NCBI GenBank assembly: GCA_035635475.1
Contig: DASQAZ010000143.1
Span: 1 to 31,034 of the forward strand
DNA: 31,034 bases
Source: VBOC01 sp035635475
GTDB lineage: Bacteria > Bacteroidota > Ignavibacteria > UBA10030 > SZUA-254
Direction of reading: 5' to 3'
The notes below the pieces were generated by a model that was not told the DNA's origin, ran no database searches, and worked only from the letters and a program-made list of their open reading frames with translations. Below, piece after piece: positions 23,796 to 31,034 of this stretch (positions are counted from its first letter, which is position 1; every line of letters starts with the position of its first letter). The position numbers and the translations under genes were made by a program.

Positions 23796-24719
23796 TCATG
23801 CGATCAAGTCTCCCACAGTGATCATGTGACCGCTTTCCACATCATGAAGCGGCATGCTCCTGATGAAGCTTAGACTTTCTTCGAAACCGAGAAACGTTAG
23901 ATTTCCGGCGCGGTCCCGGGAATTTCTGAAGCGGGCCTTGACGTAGGCTTCGAGTGGGGAGAGCACCTGCAGTGAGCCGACCACGTCATCCCTGACGAAA
24001 AAGAGATTGTTCCCTGCGCTGTTGGAACCGACCAATGAGTACCCCTTTTTCCTGCCGAGCCGGTGGAGAGCGGCGATCGACGCCCCACCATAGAGGAACG
24101 AATAATGGGCTTTCAATCGCTCAAACGTTTTGTCATACGGGGTTACGACACACTTTTCAAAACCAAGCAGGCTGTCGTACTCGCAGATGACAATCCTTGG
24201 CTTGATGCTGTCAATCGCCTCCCAAACCCAATAATCATTGCCATCAATATCGATTGAGAGGAGCCCGATATCGCCGGTTATTCCATTCTGACCAAGCAGA
24301 TCGTTGATATTCTCACGGTTTACGAATCCGCATACCGCGTTGAGACTGTGGCGATAGTAAAGCGGATCCTTTCGTATGGTTTCGATGTCACCCGGCGAGC
24401 AGTCGATAACGAGCCCGGACCAATTGTCATTCTGAAGCAGGAAGCGTGTGTTGGACTCTCTATAATCCTGTACTCCGAATTCGACAAAGACTGTGTTCGG
24501 AATCTCCACGTTATGGACCAGAAACTGAATGATGCCATCTTCACCCCACTGCGAGTAAACCTTGAACTCGTGCGCATTGAGGTATTGCGGGAATTTTTTT
24601 CGTGGAGACGATTCGCGCGCTTCCAGCCGCCCTACGGCTTTCTGCAGGTCATCCACCTTCCGAACGAGATCCCCAAGCTGGTTCAATCGCTCCTTCAGTC
24701 TCCTGATCCTTGCGAACAT
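23796..24719 (-). CDS. FkbM-like methyltransferase with N-terminal coiled coil
   Basis: A 307-residue protein. Residues 1-37 are a predicted coiled coil (charged heptads, RLKERLNQLGDLVRKVDDLQ). The core contains YSQWGEDGIIQFLV, TVFVEFGVQDYRESNTRFLL (motif I-like strand), SGLVIDCSP (motif II region) and LLSIDIDGNDYWVWEAI (post-II), which together match the FkbM-like class found in surface polysaccharide loci. The usual role is O-methylation of a sugar, often capping a chain; this is by family. The coiled coil may tether it to a chain-length or assembly partner. It starts ten bases after the wzx stop. Confidence 0.78.
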   Translation of the reverse strand: MFARIRRLKERLNQLGDLVRKVDDLQKAVGRLEARESSPRKKFPQYLNAHEFKVYSQWGEDGIIQFLVHNVEIPNTVFVEFGVQDYRESNTRFLLQNDNWSGLVIDCSPGDIETIRKDPLYYRHSLNAVCGFVNRENINDLLGQNGITGDIGLLSIDIDGNDYWVWEAIDSIKPRIVICEYDSLLGFEKCVVTPYDKTFERLKAHYSFLYGGASIAALHRLGRKKGYSLVGSNSAGNNLFFVRDDVVGSLQVLSPLEAYVKARFRNSRDRAGNLTFLGFEESLSFIRSMPLHDVESGHMITVGDLIA

Positions 24720-24729
24720 GATCAGCAGG

Positions 24730-26097
24730 TCACTTTCCCCAGATGCCGGTTGCTGTGCGGTTCAGAAGCTTTCTCATCTGGATCGGCCAGATGAAACAGC
24801 CCGGCAGCAGCGCGATGCACGAAGCGAGAACGACTCCCGTGCTTCTCATACGAAGGGTGCTTGCCAAAACTATTGATAGAAGGATGTTAACGGCGCCCAC
24901 TCCGATGGCCGCCCAAATTTGTAACCTGATTTTCCCCGTGCCGTTGATAAAATACGCAAATATATTGCTCCAGGCAATAATCAGAACGTAAAGACCCATG
25001 CAAGCCGAGAGAGCGAAGGGAACTTGGATCGTGTTTCCCAACCAGAGCGAGTAGAGACGATCGGCGATAACGGTCATGAATGCAACAGCGAGCACGAGGA
25101 GCAGCCAGAGTGATTTGAGCCTGTTATTCGTCCGCATGATCCAACCGGTGTCCCCGCGAACATACGCATCGGTGTAGGCTGACCAGAACGGGGTCAGCAC
25201 CATTGTGAAGGCCATCAAAGCAACTCCGTAATACTTGAAGGCGATATTGAACGGCGTCACCTCGGAGGGGCCGAACAATTGGGTGATAATGATATTCGAG
25301 CTTGAGAAGATCAACAGACCCGCGATTTGCAGAATGAAGAACTGTACCCCGAGGTTTGTGAGCTCCCGTCCGTAGGTGGCGTTGACGTACCGCAGAGACG
25401 GCGCATATGTTTTGTACTTTGTCCGGAAGAACCAAAAGTTAGCGGCAAGAGGAACGATTGCCGCGATGGAACTGAGGGAAAAGCCGAGCCAGAACAGAGA
25501 GCCGGCGGTTACTCTCGTCAGGATGTACACGCAGGCAAGGGTGAGGGCATTCGTCAAGATCTCGAGCAGGGTACCGACCGCCGGCCGCTGGTCCGCGACC
25601 AGGACGGTAAGGATCAGGCCGAAAACCAGCCGCAGGCAGAAGAAAGTAAACACTATGGCGGCCAGCGAGCTCAGCTCGGATCCCATCTCGCCCGGCGCAT
25701 TGAGAATCTTTGCCCAGTTCAGAAAGGGATTGATCAACCAAAAGATCGCCAGCGCAGCGAGAGAGATGACGGTGATGAATACATAGGTGGTGCTGACATA
25801 CGCCCGCGCCAACTCTTTTTCATCCCGTGCAAGAGCTTCGGCAAACTTGTTCCGCAGGCCGTTACCCAAGCCGATATCCAGGATGCCAACCCAGTTGATA
25901 ACGGACGTCAATGTCAGCCAGATGCCGTACCTCGTTGGGTTAAGGTAGTTGAGGGTTAATGGTACGAGGAGGAAGTTGATCAGAACGGAGATAACCCTAA
26001 GCGTGAAGAGGGCGGCGATGTTCTTCTTCGCCTTAACCGTCCGCGAATGCCCCTCGGAGAAATGTCGAGTGAGGTACTTCTTTACTGAGGAAATCAA
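24730..26097 (-). CDS. Polysaccharide flippase, Wzx type
   Basis: A 455-residue integral membrane protein with about twelve to fourteen hydrophobic segments evenly spread, typical of the polysaccharide biosynthesis branch of the MOP/MATE superfamily (RfbX/Wzx). It moves undecaprenyl-linked repeat units across the inner membrane. N-terminal residues KAKKNIAALFTLRVISVLINFLLVPLTLNYL.P.RYGIWLTL are the family pattern. The start is a TTG at 26095-26097; there is no nearer in-frame alternative and the Shine-Dalgarno is weak. It is the first gene of the downstream operon. No wzy polymerase was recognised in the window. Confidence 0.9.
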   Translation of the reverse strand: MISSVKKYLTRHFSEGHSRTVKAKKNIAALFTLRVISVLINFLLVPLTLNYLNPTRYGIWLTLTSVINWVGILDIGLGNGLRNKFAEALARDEKELARAYVSTTYVFITVISLAALAIFWLINPFLNWAKILNAPGEMGSELSSLAAIVFTFFCLRLVFGLILTVLVADQRPAVGTLLEILTNALTLACVYILTRVTAGSLFWLGFSLSSIAAIVPLAANFWFFRTKYKTYAPSLRYVNATYGRELTNLGVQFFILQIAGLLIFSSSNIIITQLFGPSEVTPFNIAFKYYGVALMAFTMVLTPFWSAYTDAYVRGDTGWIMRTNNRLKSLWLLLVLAVAFMTVIADRLYSLWLGNTIQVPFALSACMGLYVLIIAWSNIFAYFINGTGKIRLQIWAAIGVGAVNILLSIVLASTLRMRSTGVVLASCIALLPGCFIWPIQMRKLLNRTATGIWGK

Positions 26098-26239
26098 ACT
26101 ATCTTCATCGGCTCAAGTATTTGCATTCTCCAGGAAGCCAGGCGTATTCGTTGGGCGAAACCTTTCTCGCATCACTCTGATTTCCAAATTAACGATTACT
26201 TGGCTAAAATGCCAAACCACAGGGGCCCCCGGAAACAGC

Positions 26240-26269
26240 AGAGCCTCGCCGACAGAACTGCGAGGCTCT
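26240..26269. repeat. Perfect inverted repeat between wzx and lipoprotein gene
   Basis: AGAGCCTCGC (26240-26249) and GCGAGGCTCT (26260-26269) are perfectly complementary over 10 bp with a 10-nt loop. The hairpin lies 80 bp beyond the stop of the lipoprotein at 26349 on its transcribed side, so it may end that transcript, although no T tract follows. Confidence 0.55.
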
Positions 26270-26348
26270 CAAACGTCTTCTGGTCGATGAAAGTTTTTTC
26301 TACCTGACCTCTTTCATTCCTGGACTACGAATAGATCGGGTCGGGCGT

Positions 26349-27452
26349 TCACCTGCATTTGCCTGCGCCGCCGGAATTGTAGATGTTCCTGAGTTCGGCC
26401 TCTGAGAGAGCACGGTTATAGAAACTCACTTCATCGATTTTCCCCGGGAAAAATGAAAAATAAGTGCTTGACCCGGGGATTAAAATGGCACCCAGCGTAA
26501 TCTCCGCCGTGCTCGGATAAATTGTGATCGGCGAATCAATTCGTTCCGCCACCTGCACCGCGTTGACATAGATTCTCCGCGAGCCCGTGCTCTTGTCATA
26601 AACCCCCGCGACGTGATTCCATGCGCGCGCGGTAATGACTCCCGGCGGGGAATCAAACTCGTGGAACGGAGGATCGTTTTGATGAAGGGTATCCGAAATT
26701 GCAAACCGCAGTATTCCGCCCGGGAACATCGAAAGCTGATACGCCCGCTGGTTATAAGTCTCGTAATCACCGCCCCACTCGGCGAAGATGTTTGCGGTCG
26801 TGTCATTCGTGGGATAAATCCACGCCTCGATGGTTAAGCTGCCAGGAGGATTCAGGCTTGGCGAGCCGGGAATCCGGACGAACTGGTCGACACCATTGAA
26901 ATTGAAGGCGCGTCCAACCTTTCCGGATGCGAACCCGGCGCCATTCACCGTGCTGCCGTCGTTTCCTCCGATCCGATCGTTCGCATTTCCATCTCCCGTC
27001 CACCAACTCACGAGTCCGGACGGCGCGGGGGTACAGATGGCACCCCATGTGACCACAATATCGATCCCTCCCGTCGTTGAGAGCAGTTCCAACGATACCT
27101 GGGTCGTCTGACCGGGCAGCACGTCCAGGTCCGTCTCGCCCGAATACTGGACCGCACCGGTATCGTTGAGCGCGTCTACCTTCAGATGCCACGTGCCGAC
27201 GGGGACATTTGAGAAAGAGCCGGATGCCACCTTTCCCGTGTCCGAAACGGAAAGCTGGATGATTTTGTCGTCATAACCTGCGCGCGATAGCCGGGCATTC
27301 ACCTGAACGATCCCCGATGGCGCCCTCGCGAACGACATTTGCACCGTGCCGGCGTGCAGACCCTGGGGCGTAACAATATTTTCGGTCTGTTTATTACAAC
27401 TTGCAAGAAGCGCGACAAGAACTATCGTCGCGAAAATCATGATGAGTTTCAT
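26349..27452 (-). CDS. Lipoprotein with LamG-like (concanavalin) domain
   Basis: A 367-residue lipoprotein. The signal peptide ends in the lipobox LLASC (Cys19). Residues about 37-130 form a beta domain shared with the neighbour at 27554 (ARLSRAGYDDK.IQLSVSDTG...VPVGTWHL.VDAL.DTG..QYSGETDLDVLPGQ). Residues about 145-367 are a LamG/concanavalin-type glucanase fold: SWWTGDGNANDRIGGNDG, FNFNGVDQFVRIPGSPSLNP, TIEAWIYP, and the usual C-terminal YNRALSEAELRNIYNSGGAGKCR. LamG domains commonly bind sugars or proteins. It is probably anchored in the outer membrane. GGGGA precedes the ATG. Confidence 0.88.
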   Translation of the reverse strand: MKLIMIFATIVLVALLASCNKQTENIVTPQGLHAGTVQMSFARAPSGIVQVNARLSRAGYDDKIIQLSVSDTGKVASGSFSNVPVGTWHLKVDALNDTGAVQYSGETDLDVLPGQTTQVSLELLSTTGGIDIVVTWGAICTPAPSGLVSWWTGDGNANDRIGGNDGSTVNGAGFASGKVGRAFNFNGVDQFVRIPGSPSLNPPGSLTIEAWIYPTNDTTANIFAEWGGDYETYNQRAYQLSMFPGGILRFAISDTLHQNDPPFHEFDSPPGVITARAWNHVAGVYDKSTGSRRIYVNAVQVAERIDSPITIYPSTAEITLGAILIPGSSTYFSFFPGKIDEVSFYNRALSEAELRNIYNSGGAGKCR

Positions 27453-27507
27453 GGTTGGTTCCCCTTTTGGTCAATGGCGGCGTGATTCATCCTAAACGGC
27501 GCTTGAA

Positions 27508-27561
27508 TCATCTGCATTTGCCAGCGCTTCCGGCGTTGTAAATTTATCCAATTTCATCTCC
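27508..27561 (-). pseudogene. Fossil LamG C-terminus behind the 27554 lipoprotein
   Basis: Directly after the stop of the upstream lipoprotein, in another frame, the minus strand reads GDEIG-stop-IYNAGSAGKCR-stop. This matches the LamG end of the neighbour (EAELRNIYNSGGAGKCR) at protein and DNA level (about 30 of 36 bases identical over the final twelve codons). It is a remnant of a LamG domain that once formed the C-terminus here and is now cut off by a stop (27544-27546) and a frameshift or recombination joint. Confidence 0.75.
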
Positions 27562-28561
27562 CGAAGACTTTGTACAACCTCAGTGTCGAGCTTTTTACAC
27601 CGGGCACATGATCGCGCGTGATCGCGGATGAATTGAAGCGGAAGGTCCCGGGCAAATCCCCGGTTGTGTTTAAAGCGATTTCGGAAGGCGGAACCGGAGG
27701 GATTTCGGCGCCTTCGACAATCCGTATCCGGCCGGATGGCGTTCCCGCATCGAGACAGGAAAGAGTCAAGCGGCCCGCTCGGTTCACTTTCACCCAGTAG
27801 GCTTTCCCGGCTTCAAGACTATCCGCAGTTTGGTATCCGCTCTGGAAGGTGAAGAAGCGGGATGTGACCATTCCCGCCGGATTCGATGTGATGCTCGCGG
27901 TGGCGATGGAGCGGCTGACGGTTCCTACCAGGTTCCATCCTTCCTGAACGCTAATTTCCAATTTACTGAAATCCAATCCAACGATTCGGACTGTAGCCGA
28001 AGACGAGACTCGAATCCAATACCCGGTCCCGACTCGCAGCGTCTCCCGGGCGACGTACGACTTCTCGTACGTGAAGGCGGGTGAGCTGGAGACGGGAAAA
28101 AGAGTATGCTTCCCCGGATCGACGACAATCAACGGCACCGAGACCATGTTCCAGCCCCGGCGAAGCGGTATCTCCTGGGATGGCGGCTGCAATAATTCCA
28201 GCGACACGCTGTTTATCTGACCCGGAATCACGTCGACCTCCGTCTCCCCCGCGTACTGAAGAGTTCCCGAGTCGCTCAGGGCCTCGACGGCCAGATGCCA
28301 GAGGCCGACCGGAACACGGGAATAAGAGCCCGAGGCGGTGCGGCCTGTATCCGCAATGGCCAATTGGAGAACGCGCATGTCATACCCCTCCCGCGAGAGC
28401 CGTGCGATTACTTCCGCAACCCCGGCGGGCGCCTCCGCAATCGAGAGCACCACCTTTCCCGTCGTCGAACGGATGGGGGGATCAATGATCAATACGTCGC
28501 GGTTACAACCGGCATCGAGGAGTGAGAGGGCTACAAAAAAGAGAATGAAGAAGGACCTCAC
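27554..28561 (-). CDS. Lipoprotein with shared N-domain and GW/YW module
   Basis: About 335 residues from a GTG at 28559-28561; the frame is open to 28645, which would add 28 residues. The GTG was chosen because the hydrophobic signal (FFILFFVALSLLDAGC) then begins properly; no Shine-Dalgarno decides. The lipobox is unusual in having Asp at -3. The next domain matches residues 37-130 of the neighbouring LamG lipoprotein. Then comes a module with GWNMVSVPL...YVARETLRVGTGYWIRV and GWNLVGTVS...FQSGYQTADSLEAGKAYWVKV, the same as residues about 1370-1510 of the giant surface protein. The end, TLRLYKVFGR, resembles the start of a T9SS sorting domain (LRIYDVLGREV) cut short. Confidence 0.78.
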   Translation of the reverse strand: MRSFFILFFVALSLLDAGCNRDVLIIDPPIRSTTGKVVLSIAEAPAGVAEVIARLSREGYDMRVLQLAIADTGRTASGSYSRVPVGLWHLAVEALSDSGTLQYAGETEVDVIPGQINSVSLELLQPPSQEIPLRRGWNMVSVPLIVVDPGKHTLFPVSSSPAFTYEKSYVARETLRVGTGYWIRVSSSATVRIVGLDFSKLEISVQEGWNLVGTVSRSIATASITSNPAGMVTSRFFTFQSGYQTADSLEAGKAYWVKVNRAGRLTLSCLDAGTPSGRIRIVEGAEIPPVPPSEIALNTTGDLPGTFRFNSSAITRDHVPGVKSSTLRLYKVFGR

Positions 28562-28685
28562 AGGAGGTTTTCCATAAAGTGATGACTTCGGAAATCTGCT
28601 CGGTATTGAGATCGTCGACGGGTGGTGACTCATCCGAGGGTGCACCGGCTAGTGCTCCCTGATTAATAAACCCCCTTGCACAGCT

Positions 28686-28705
28686 TTCGTTATCAAGCTA
28701 ACGAA
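28686..28705. repeat. Inverted repeat after rmlD
   Basis: TTCGTTA (28686-28692) and TAACGAA (28699-28705) form a perfect 7-bp stem with a 6-nt loop, 58 bp beyond the rmlD stop. It may be a weak terminator or an operator upstream of the lipoprotein gene; no T tract is present. Confidence 0.35.
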
Positions 28706-28762
28706 TGCCGTTCCTAATGTCAATAGCAGCCAGCCGGCGGCGGTACATCCTACAAAGGGCCA

Positions 28763-29623
28763 TTAATCGCTGCGTGGTTTGCCCTTGAAGTAATGCTCAA
28801 GACTGTCCTTCCAATGCGGCATCTCGTCGATTCCGTGGGAGCGGAGCGCGGCATTATCGAGCACGGAGTACGATGGACGCTTGATGGGCGAGGGGAATTC
28901 CTTAGCGCTGACCGGCTGCACGTTCGGCTGCAAGCCCGCATTCTTGAAAATCTCCAGAGCGAAATCGTACCACGAGCAGGAACCGTTGTTCGTCGCATGA
29001 TACAGACCATAGGCTCCCGTCTTCACCAGGTCCCGGACCTGAAGGGCGAGATGATACGTATACGTCGGCGTGAGCACTTCGTCCTGGACGACGCGGATGT
29101 TTTTCCCCTCGCCTGCGAGGGCCAGCATCGTGTCGATGAAATTCCTGCCCTTCGCGCGGCACTTGTTGTGTCCGTACAGGCCCGAACTTCTCACGACGTA
29201 GTGCCGCTCGGAATATGCCGCGACAAAATGTTCGCCCGCGACCTTGCTCGCAGCGTACACATTCAATGGATGAGGAAGATCCGTTTCGAGGTAGGGCTGC
29301 GCCTTCTTGCCGTCAAAGACGTAGTCCGTGCTGATATGGACAAGCTCGCTCTTCAGGTCCTGTGAAATCCTGGCAAGATTGAGCGCTCCCAGGGCATTCA
29401 CCTGGAACGAGCGTTCGGGATTTTTTTCGCAATCATCCACTTTGTGGTACGCTGCGGTGTTCACGACGATTGCCGGCTTCAGCGATGACAGAACGCGGGA
29501 GACGGAATCCATATCGCTGATCTCGATGTCTCCATGATTGAGAGGCACGGCCTCCAGATCTCCGAACGCTGTCATGAGATCCATCCCCAACTGTCCGTTC
29601 GCGCCGATAATTGCAATTTTCAT
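28763..29623 (-). CDS. rmlD: dTDP-4-dehydrorhamnose reductase
   Basis: A 286-residue enzyme catalysing the last step of dTDP-L-rhamnose synthesis, NAD(P)H reduction of dTDP-4-keto-L-rhamnose. IAIIGANGQLGMDL is the nucleotide-binding motif; HISTDYVFDGKKAQPYLETD carries the Thr-Asp-Tyr-Val-Phe-Asp-Gly signature; NVYAASKVAGE has the catalytic Tyr-x3-Lys; YHATNNGSCSWYDFA and IKRPSYSVLDN complete the family pattern. Length is normal. It lies 115 nt after the epimerase at 29739 on the same strand. rmlA and rmlB are not in the window and may lie beyond its right edge. Confidence 0.96.
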   Translation of the reverse strand: MKIAIIGANGQLGMDLMTAFGDLEAVPLNHGDIEISDMDSVSRVLSSLKPAIVVNTAAYHKVDDCEKNPERSFQVNALGALNLARISQDLKSELVHISTDYVFDGKKAQPYLETDLPHPLNVYAASKVAGEHFVAAYSERHYVVRSSGLYGHNKCRAKGRNFIDTMLALAGEGKNIRVVQDEVLTPTYTYHLALQVRDLVKTGAYGLYHATNNGSCSWYDFALEIFKNAGLQPNVQPVSAKEFPSPIKRPSYSVLDNAALRSHGIDEMPHWKDSLEHYFKGKPRSD

Positions 29624-29738
29624 AGAGTTAAACTCATGGGTGCGAACTACATTGCAGGATGCTCAAATCGATCGCGAATGGCGGTCGTGACGATCGCCGA
29701 TTCTGCGGTAGCGCGGCAGCGGGGGGGGATAAAGAGCG

Positions 29739-30695
29739 TCAATCGTGAAGGGACTTGAAGACTTCGATATTATAATAGACCGGATTATCGAAATCCTTAA
29801 ATTCGTCGACATTCTCAATGAGTTCCCGGACGATCGAGTCGACATCGTGGCTCGGTTTGAAACTGAGAACATTCCGCGCCTTCTCGGTGCTCACCTTGTA
29901 ATTTCGAATGTCCTGGATATGTTTTATCGTGAGCCCGACGTCCATCTTTCGATGCTCTGCAAGACCGTTCCGGACGATGTCGCCGATTTCCCCGAGCGTG
30001 TAATTGCCCGAGGCGATATTGAAAATCCCGGAGATCTCTTCGTTCGCTTCGACTGCACGGATGTAGGCGCTCACGGCATCCTGGATGCTCAGAATCGGAC
30101 GCCAGATGGCCGGATTATTCACGGTGATCATCTTCTTCGCCATTGCGGTCTTGAACATCGTGTTCACGACGAGATCGAGGCGCATTCTCGGACTGTAACC
30201 GCTGATCGTCCCCTGCCGGAAACAAATAACGGAGAAATCCTTGTCCATCAACTGCATCGCCGCCTGTTCTCCCTGCAGTTTCGAGATTCCGTACGGATAG
30301 TGCGACCCCGCGGGAGACGTTTCATCGTAGAGCTCGTTGACCGTGTACCCGTAAACGGAACAGGAGCCCGCATAGATGAACCGTTTTACTCCGACACGTT
30401 TCGCCAGGTAACAGAGATAGGCGGGCGCCGCGGCATTGGAGATGAAATTCTTGCCCGGAGAAAACTCTGCCATGGGATCGTTGGAGAGCCCGGCGAGGAA
30501 TATCACCTGATCGTATCCCTTCAGATGCTGTTCGTCAAGCTTAAAAATATCTTCTTTGATAATCTTCACTTCCTTGGGAAGATGATTGCCGAACCAGAGA
30601 AGATCGATCACCTCAACGGTGTATCCGCGATCCATCAACCGGGGAACCAGCGCGGAGCCGATATACCCGGCGCCGCCGGCGATGAGGATTTTCAT
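29739..30695 (-). CDS. NAD-dependent sugar-nucleotide epimerase/dehydratase
   Basis: A 318-residue extended SDR. MKILIAGGAGYIGSALVPRL is the NAD-binding motif; FIYAGSCSVYG holds the catalytic Ser/Cys-Ser, and HYPYGISKLQGE the Tyr-x3-Lys pair, all intact. The family includes UDP-glucose 4-epimerase-like and dTDP-sugar enzymes; members are often found beside rmlC. The substrate cannot be read from the sequence. Its ATG overlaps the rmlC stop by four bases (ATGA), so the two are translationally coupled and probably act on related sugars. Confidence 0.88.
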   Translation of the reverse strand: MKILIAGGAGYIGSALVPRLMDRGYTVEVIDLLWFGNHLPKEVKIIKEDIFKLDEQHLKGYDQVIFLAGLSNDPMAEFSPGKNFISNAAAPAYLCYLAKRVGVKRFIYAGSCSVYGYTVNELYDETSPAGSHYPYGISKLQGEQAAMQLMDKDFSVICFRQGTISGYSPRMRLDLVVNTMFKTAMAKKMITVNNPAIWRPILSIQDAVSAYIRAVEANEEISGIFNIASGNYTLGEIGDIVRNGLAEHRKMDVGLTIKHIQDIRNYKVSTEKARNVLSFKPSHDVDSIVRELIENVDEFKDFDNPVYYNIEVFKSLHD

Positions 30696-31034
30696 GTTTG
30701 TCCTTTTCCATAATTAAAGTGGGCGGCGTTCGGAGACGCGAGCCATTGTGCCAGAGTCTGCGCCCCTGCGTCTTTCGCGGAGAGGACGGGATTGGAGACC
30801 GGCCACTTTATCCCGATGGCGGGATCGTTCCAGAGAATTCCGGACTCCGCTTTATTGTTGTAAATTCCCGTGCACTTATACTGGATTTCCGCGAAGTCGG
30901 AAAGCACGCAAAAACCCCGGGCAAACCACGCGGGCGCCCAGACCTCTTTTTTATTCTGTGCCGAGACCTCTATGCCGAACCACTTCCCCAGCGTCGGCGA
31001 TCCTTTCCGGATGTCGACGGCGACAAGAAATGCG
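30692..31034 (-). CDS. rmlC: dTDP-4-dehydrorhamnose 3,5-epimerase, C-terminal part
   Basis: The frame runs off the right edge; about 113 C-terminal residues are present of the usual 180 or so. Visible: VDIRKGSPTLGKWFGIEVSAQNKKEVW, then WFARGFCVLSDFAEIQYKCTGIYNNKAESGILWNDP and IGIKWPV, all strong RmlC signatures (in most members P-x-G-F-A-H-G-F; here AWFARGF, so the usual His is Arg). RmlC epimerises dTDP-4-keto-6-deoxyglucose at C3 and C5. The stop overlaps the next gene's ATG by four bases. Confidence 0.93.
   Translation of the reverse strand, partial: AFLVAVDIRKGSPTLGKWFGIEVSAQNKKEVWAPAWFARGFCVLSDFAEIQYKCTGIYNNKAESGILWNDPAIGIKWPVSNPVLSAKDAGAQTLAQWLASPNAAHFNYGKGQT

Noticed and set aside
29721..29728. 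Run of eight G as a possible phase-variable tract
   Set aside because: It lies between the rmlD and epimerase genes and not in a coding frame; no function follows from it alone.
29745..30713. Long plus-strand open frame (about 320 codons)
   Set aside because: It is the antisense of the intact NAD-dependent epimerase, whose motifs are unmistakable; the plus-strand peptide has no recognisable domain.

Overview
The window reads like a chromosomal segment from a member of the Bacteroidota/Chlorobiota/Ignavibacteria group. Two secreted proteins end in type IX secretion (T9SS) type A sorting domains of the NYPNPFNP...YDVLGREV kind. This form is common in Ignavibacteria and related lineages. Several genes have clear Shine-Dalgarno sequences (for example at 6813, 8254, 11426, 11932, 15456 and 19883), which argues against a classical Bacteroidia genome where such sites are rare. 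No phage, transposase, integrase, CRISPR array or rRNA gene was seen. The lineage call rests on motifs only.

Layout. 1-331 is non-coding. It carries two DnaA-box-like 9-mers, a 10-bp tandem repeat (six copies) and a small inverted repeat. 332-5584 (+) is a giant modular T9SS-secreted protein. 5765-8495 (-) holds two small membrane proteins, an RhlE-type DEAD-box helicase with a translationally coupled small reading frame in front of it, and a tRNA with a CAU anticodon. 8594-11932 (-) holds a GT87-like membrane glycosyltransferase, a second T9SS-exported protein (SBBP-like repeats) and a periplasmic cupin. 12094-12940 (+) is a compact unit: a good sigma70-type promoter, a zinc-ribbon protein, rpsU (ribosomal protein bS21, TTG start, very strong Shine-Dalgarno) and a strong terminator.

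From 12961 to the right edge everything is on the minus strand and most of it builds surface polysaccharide. Read in the direction of transcription: rmlC (cut by the right edge), an NAD-dependent epimerase and rmlD (dTDP-rhamnose branch); two lipoproteins of a modular family; a Wzx-like flippase; an FkbM-like methyltransferase; a small helical protein; a sugar C-methyltransferase; a Gmd-like reductase/epimerase with altered catalytic residues; a GT9-like transferase; gmd (GDP-mannose 4,6-dehydratase); two tandem GT2 transferases; a GT4 transferase; and, after a 165-nt gap, a YfhO-family membrane protein. The genes from wzx to GT4 are tightly packed (several 4-70 nt gaps, one ATGA overlap) and probably form one operon. 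It would make GDP-6-deoxyhexose-type and possibly C-methyl-branched sugars, assemble them on a lipid carrier and flip them.

Most notable: (1) a fossil LamG C-terminus left behind the lipoprotein at 27554, direct evidence of domain swapping between neighbouring lipoproteins; (2) a Gmd-family enzyme that lacks the dehydratase Glu and has Tyr-x3-Arg in place of Tyr-x3-Lys; (3) the zinc-ribbon/rpsU unit with an unusually strong ribosome-binding site on a TTG start; (4) DnaA-box-like sites next to a helically phased 10-bp repeat at the left edge; (5) four consecutive 303-bp repeats in the giant surface protein. No single clearly new biological system is proven by the sequence alone.
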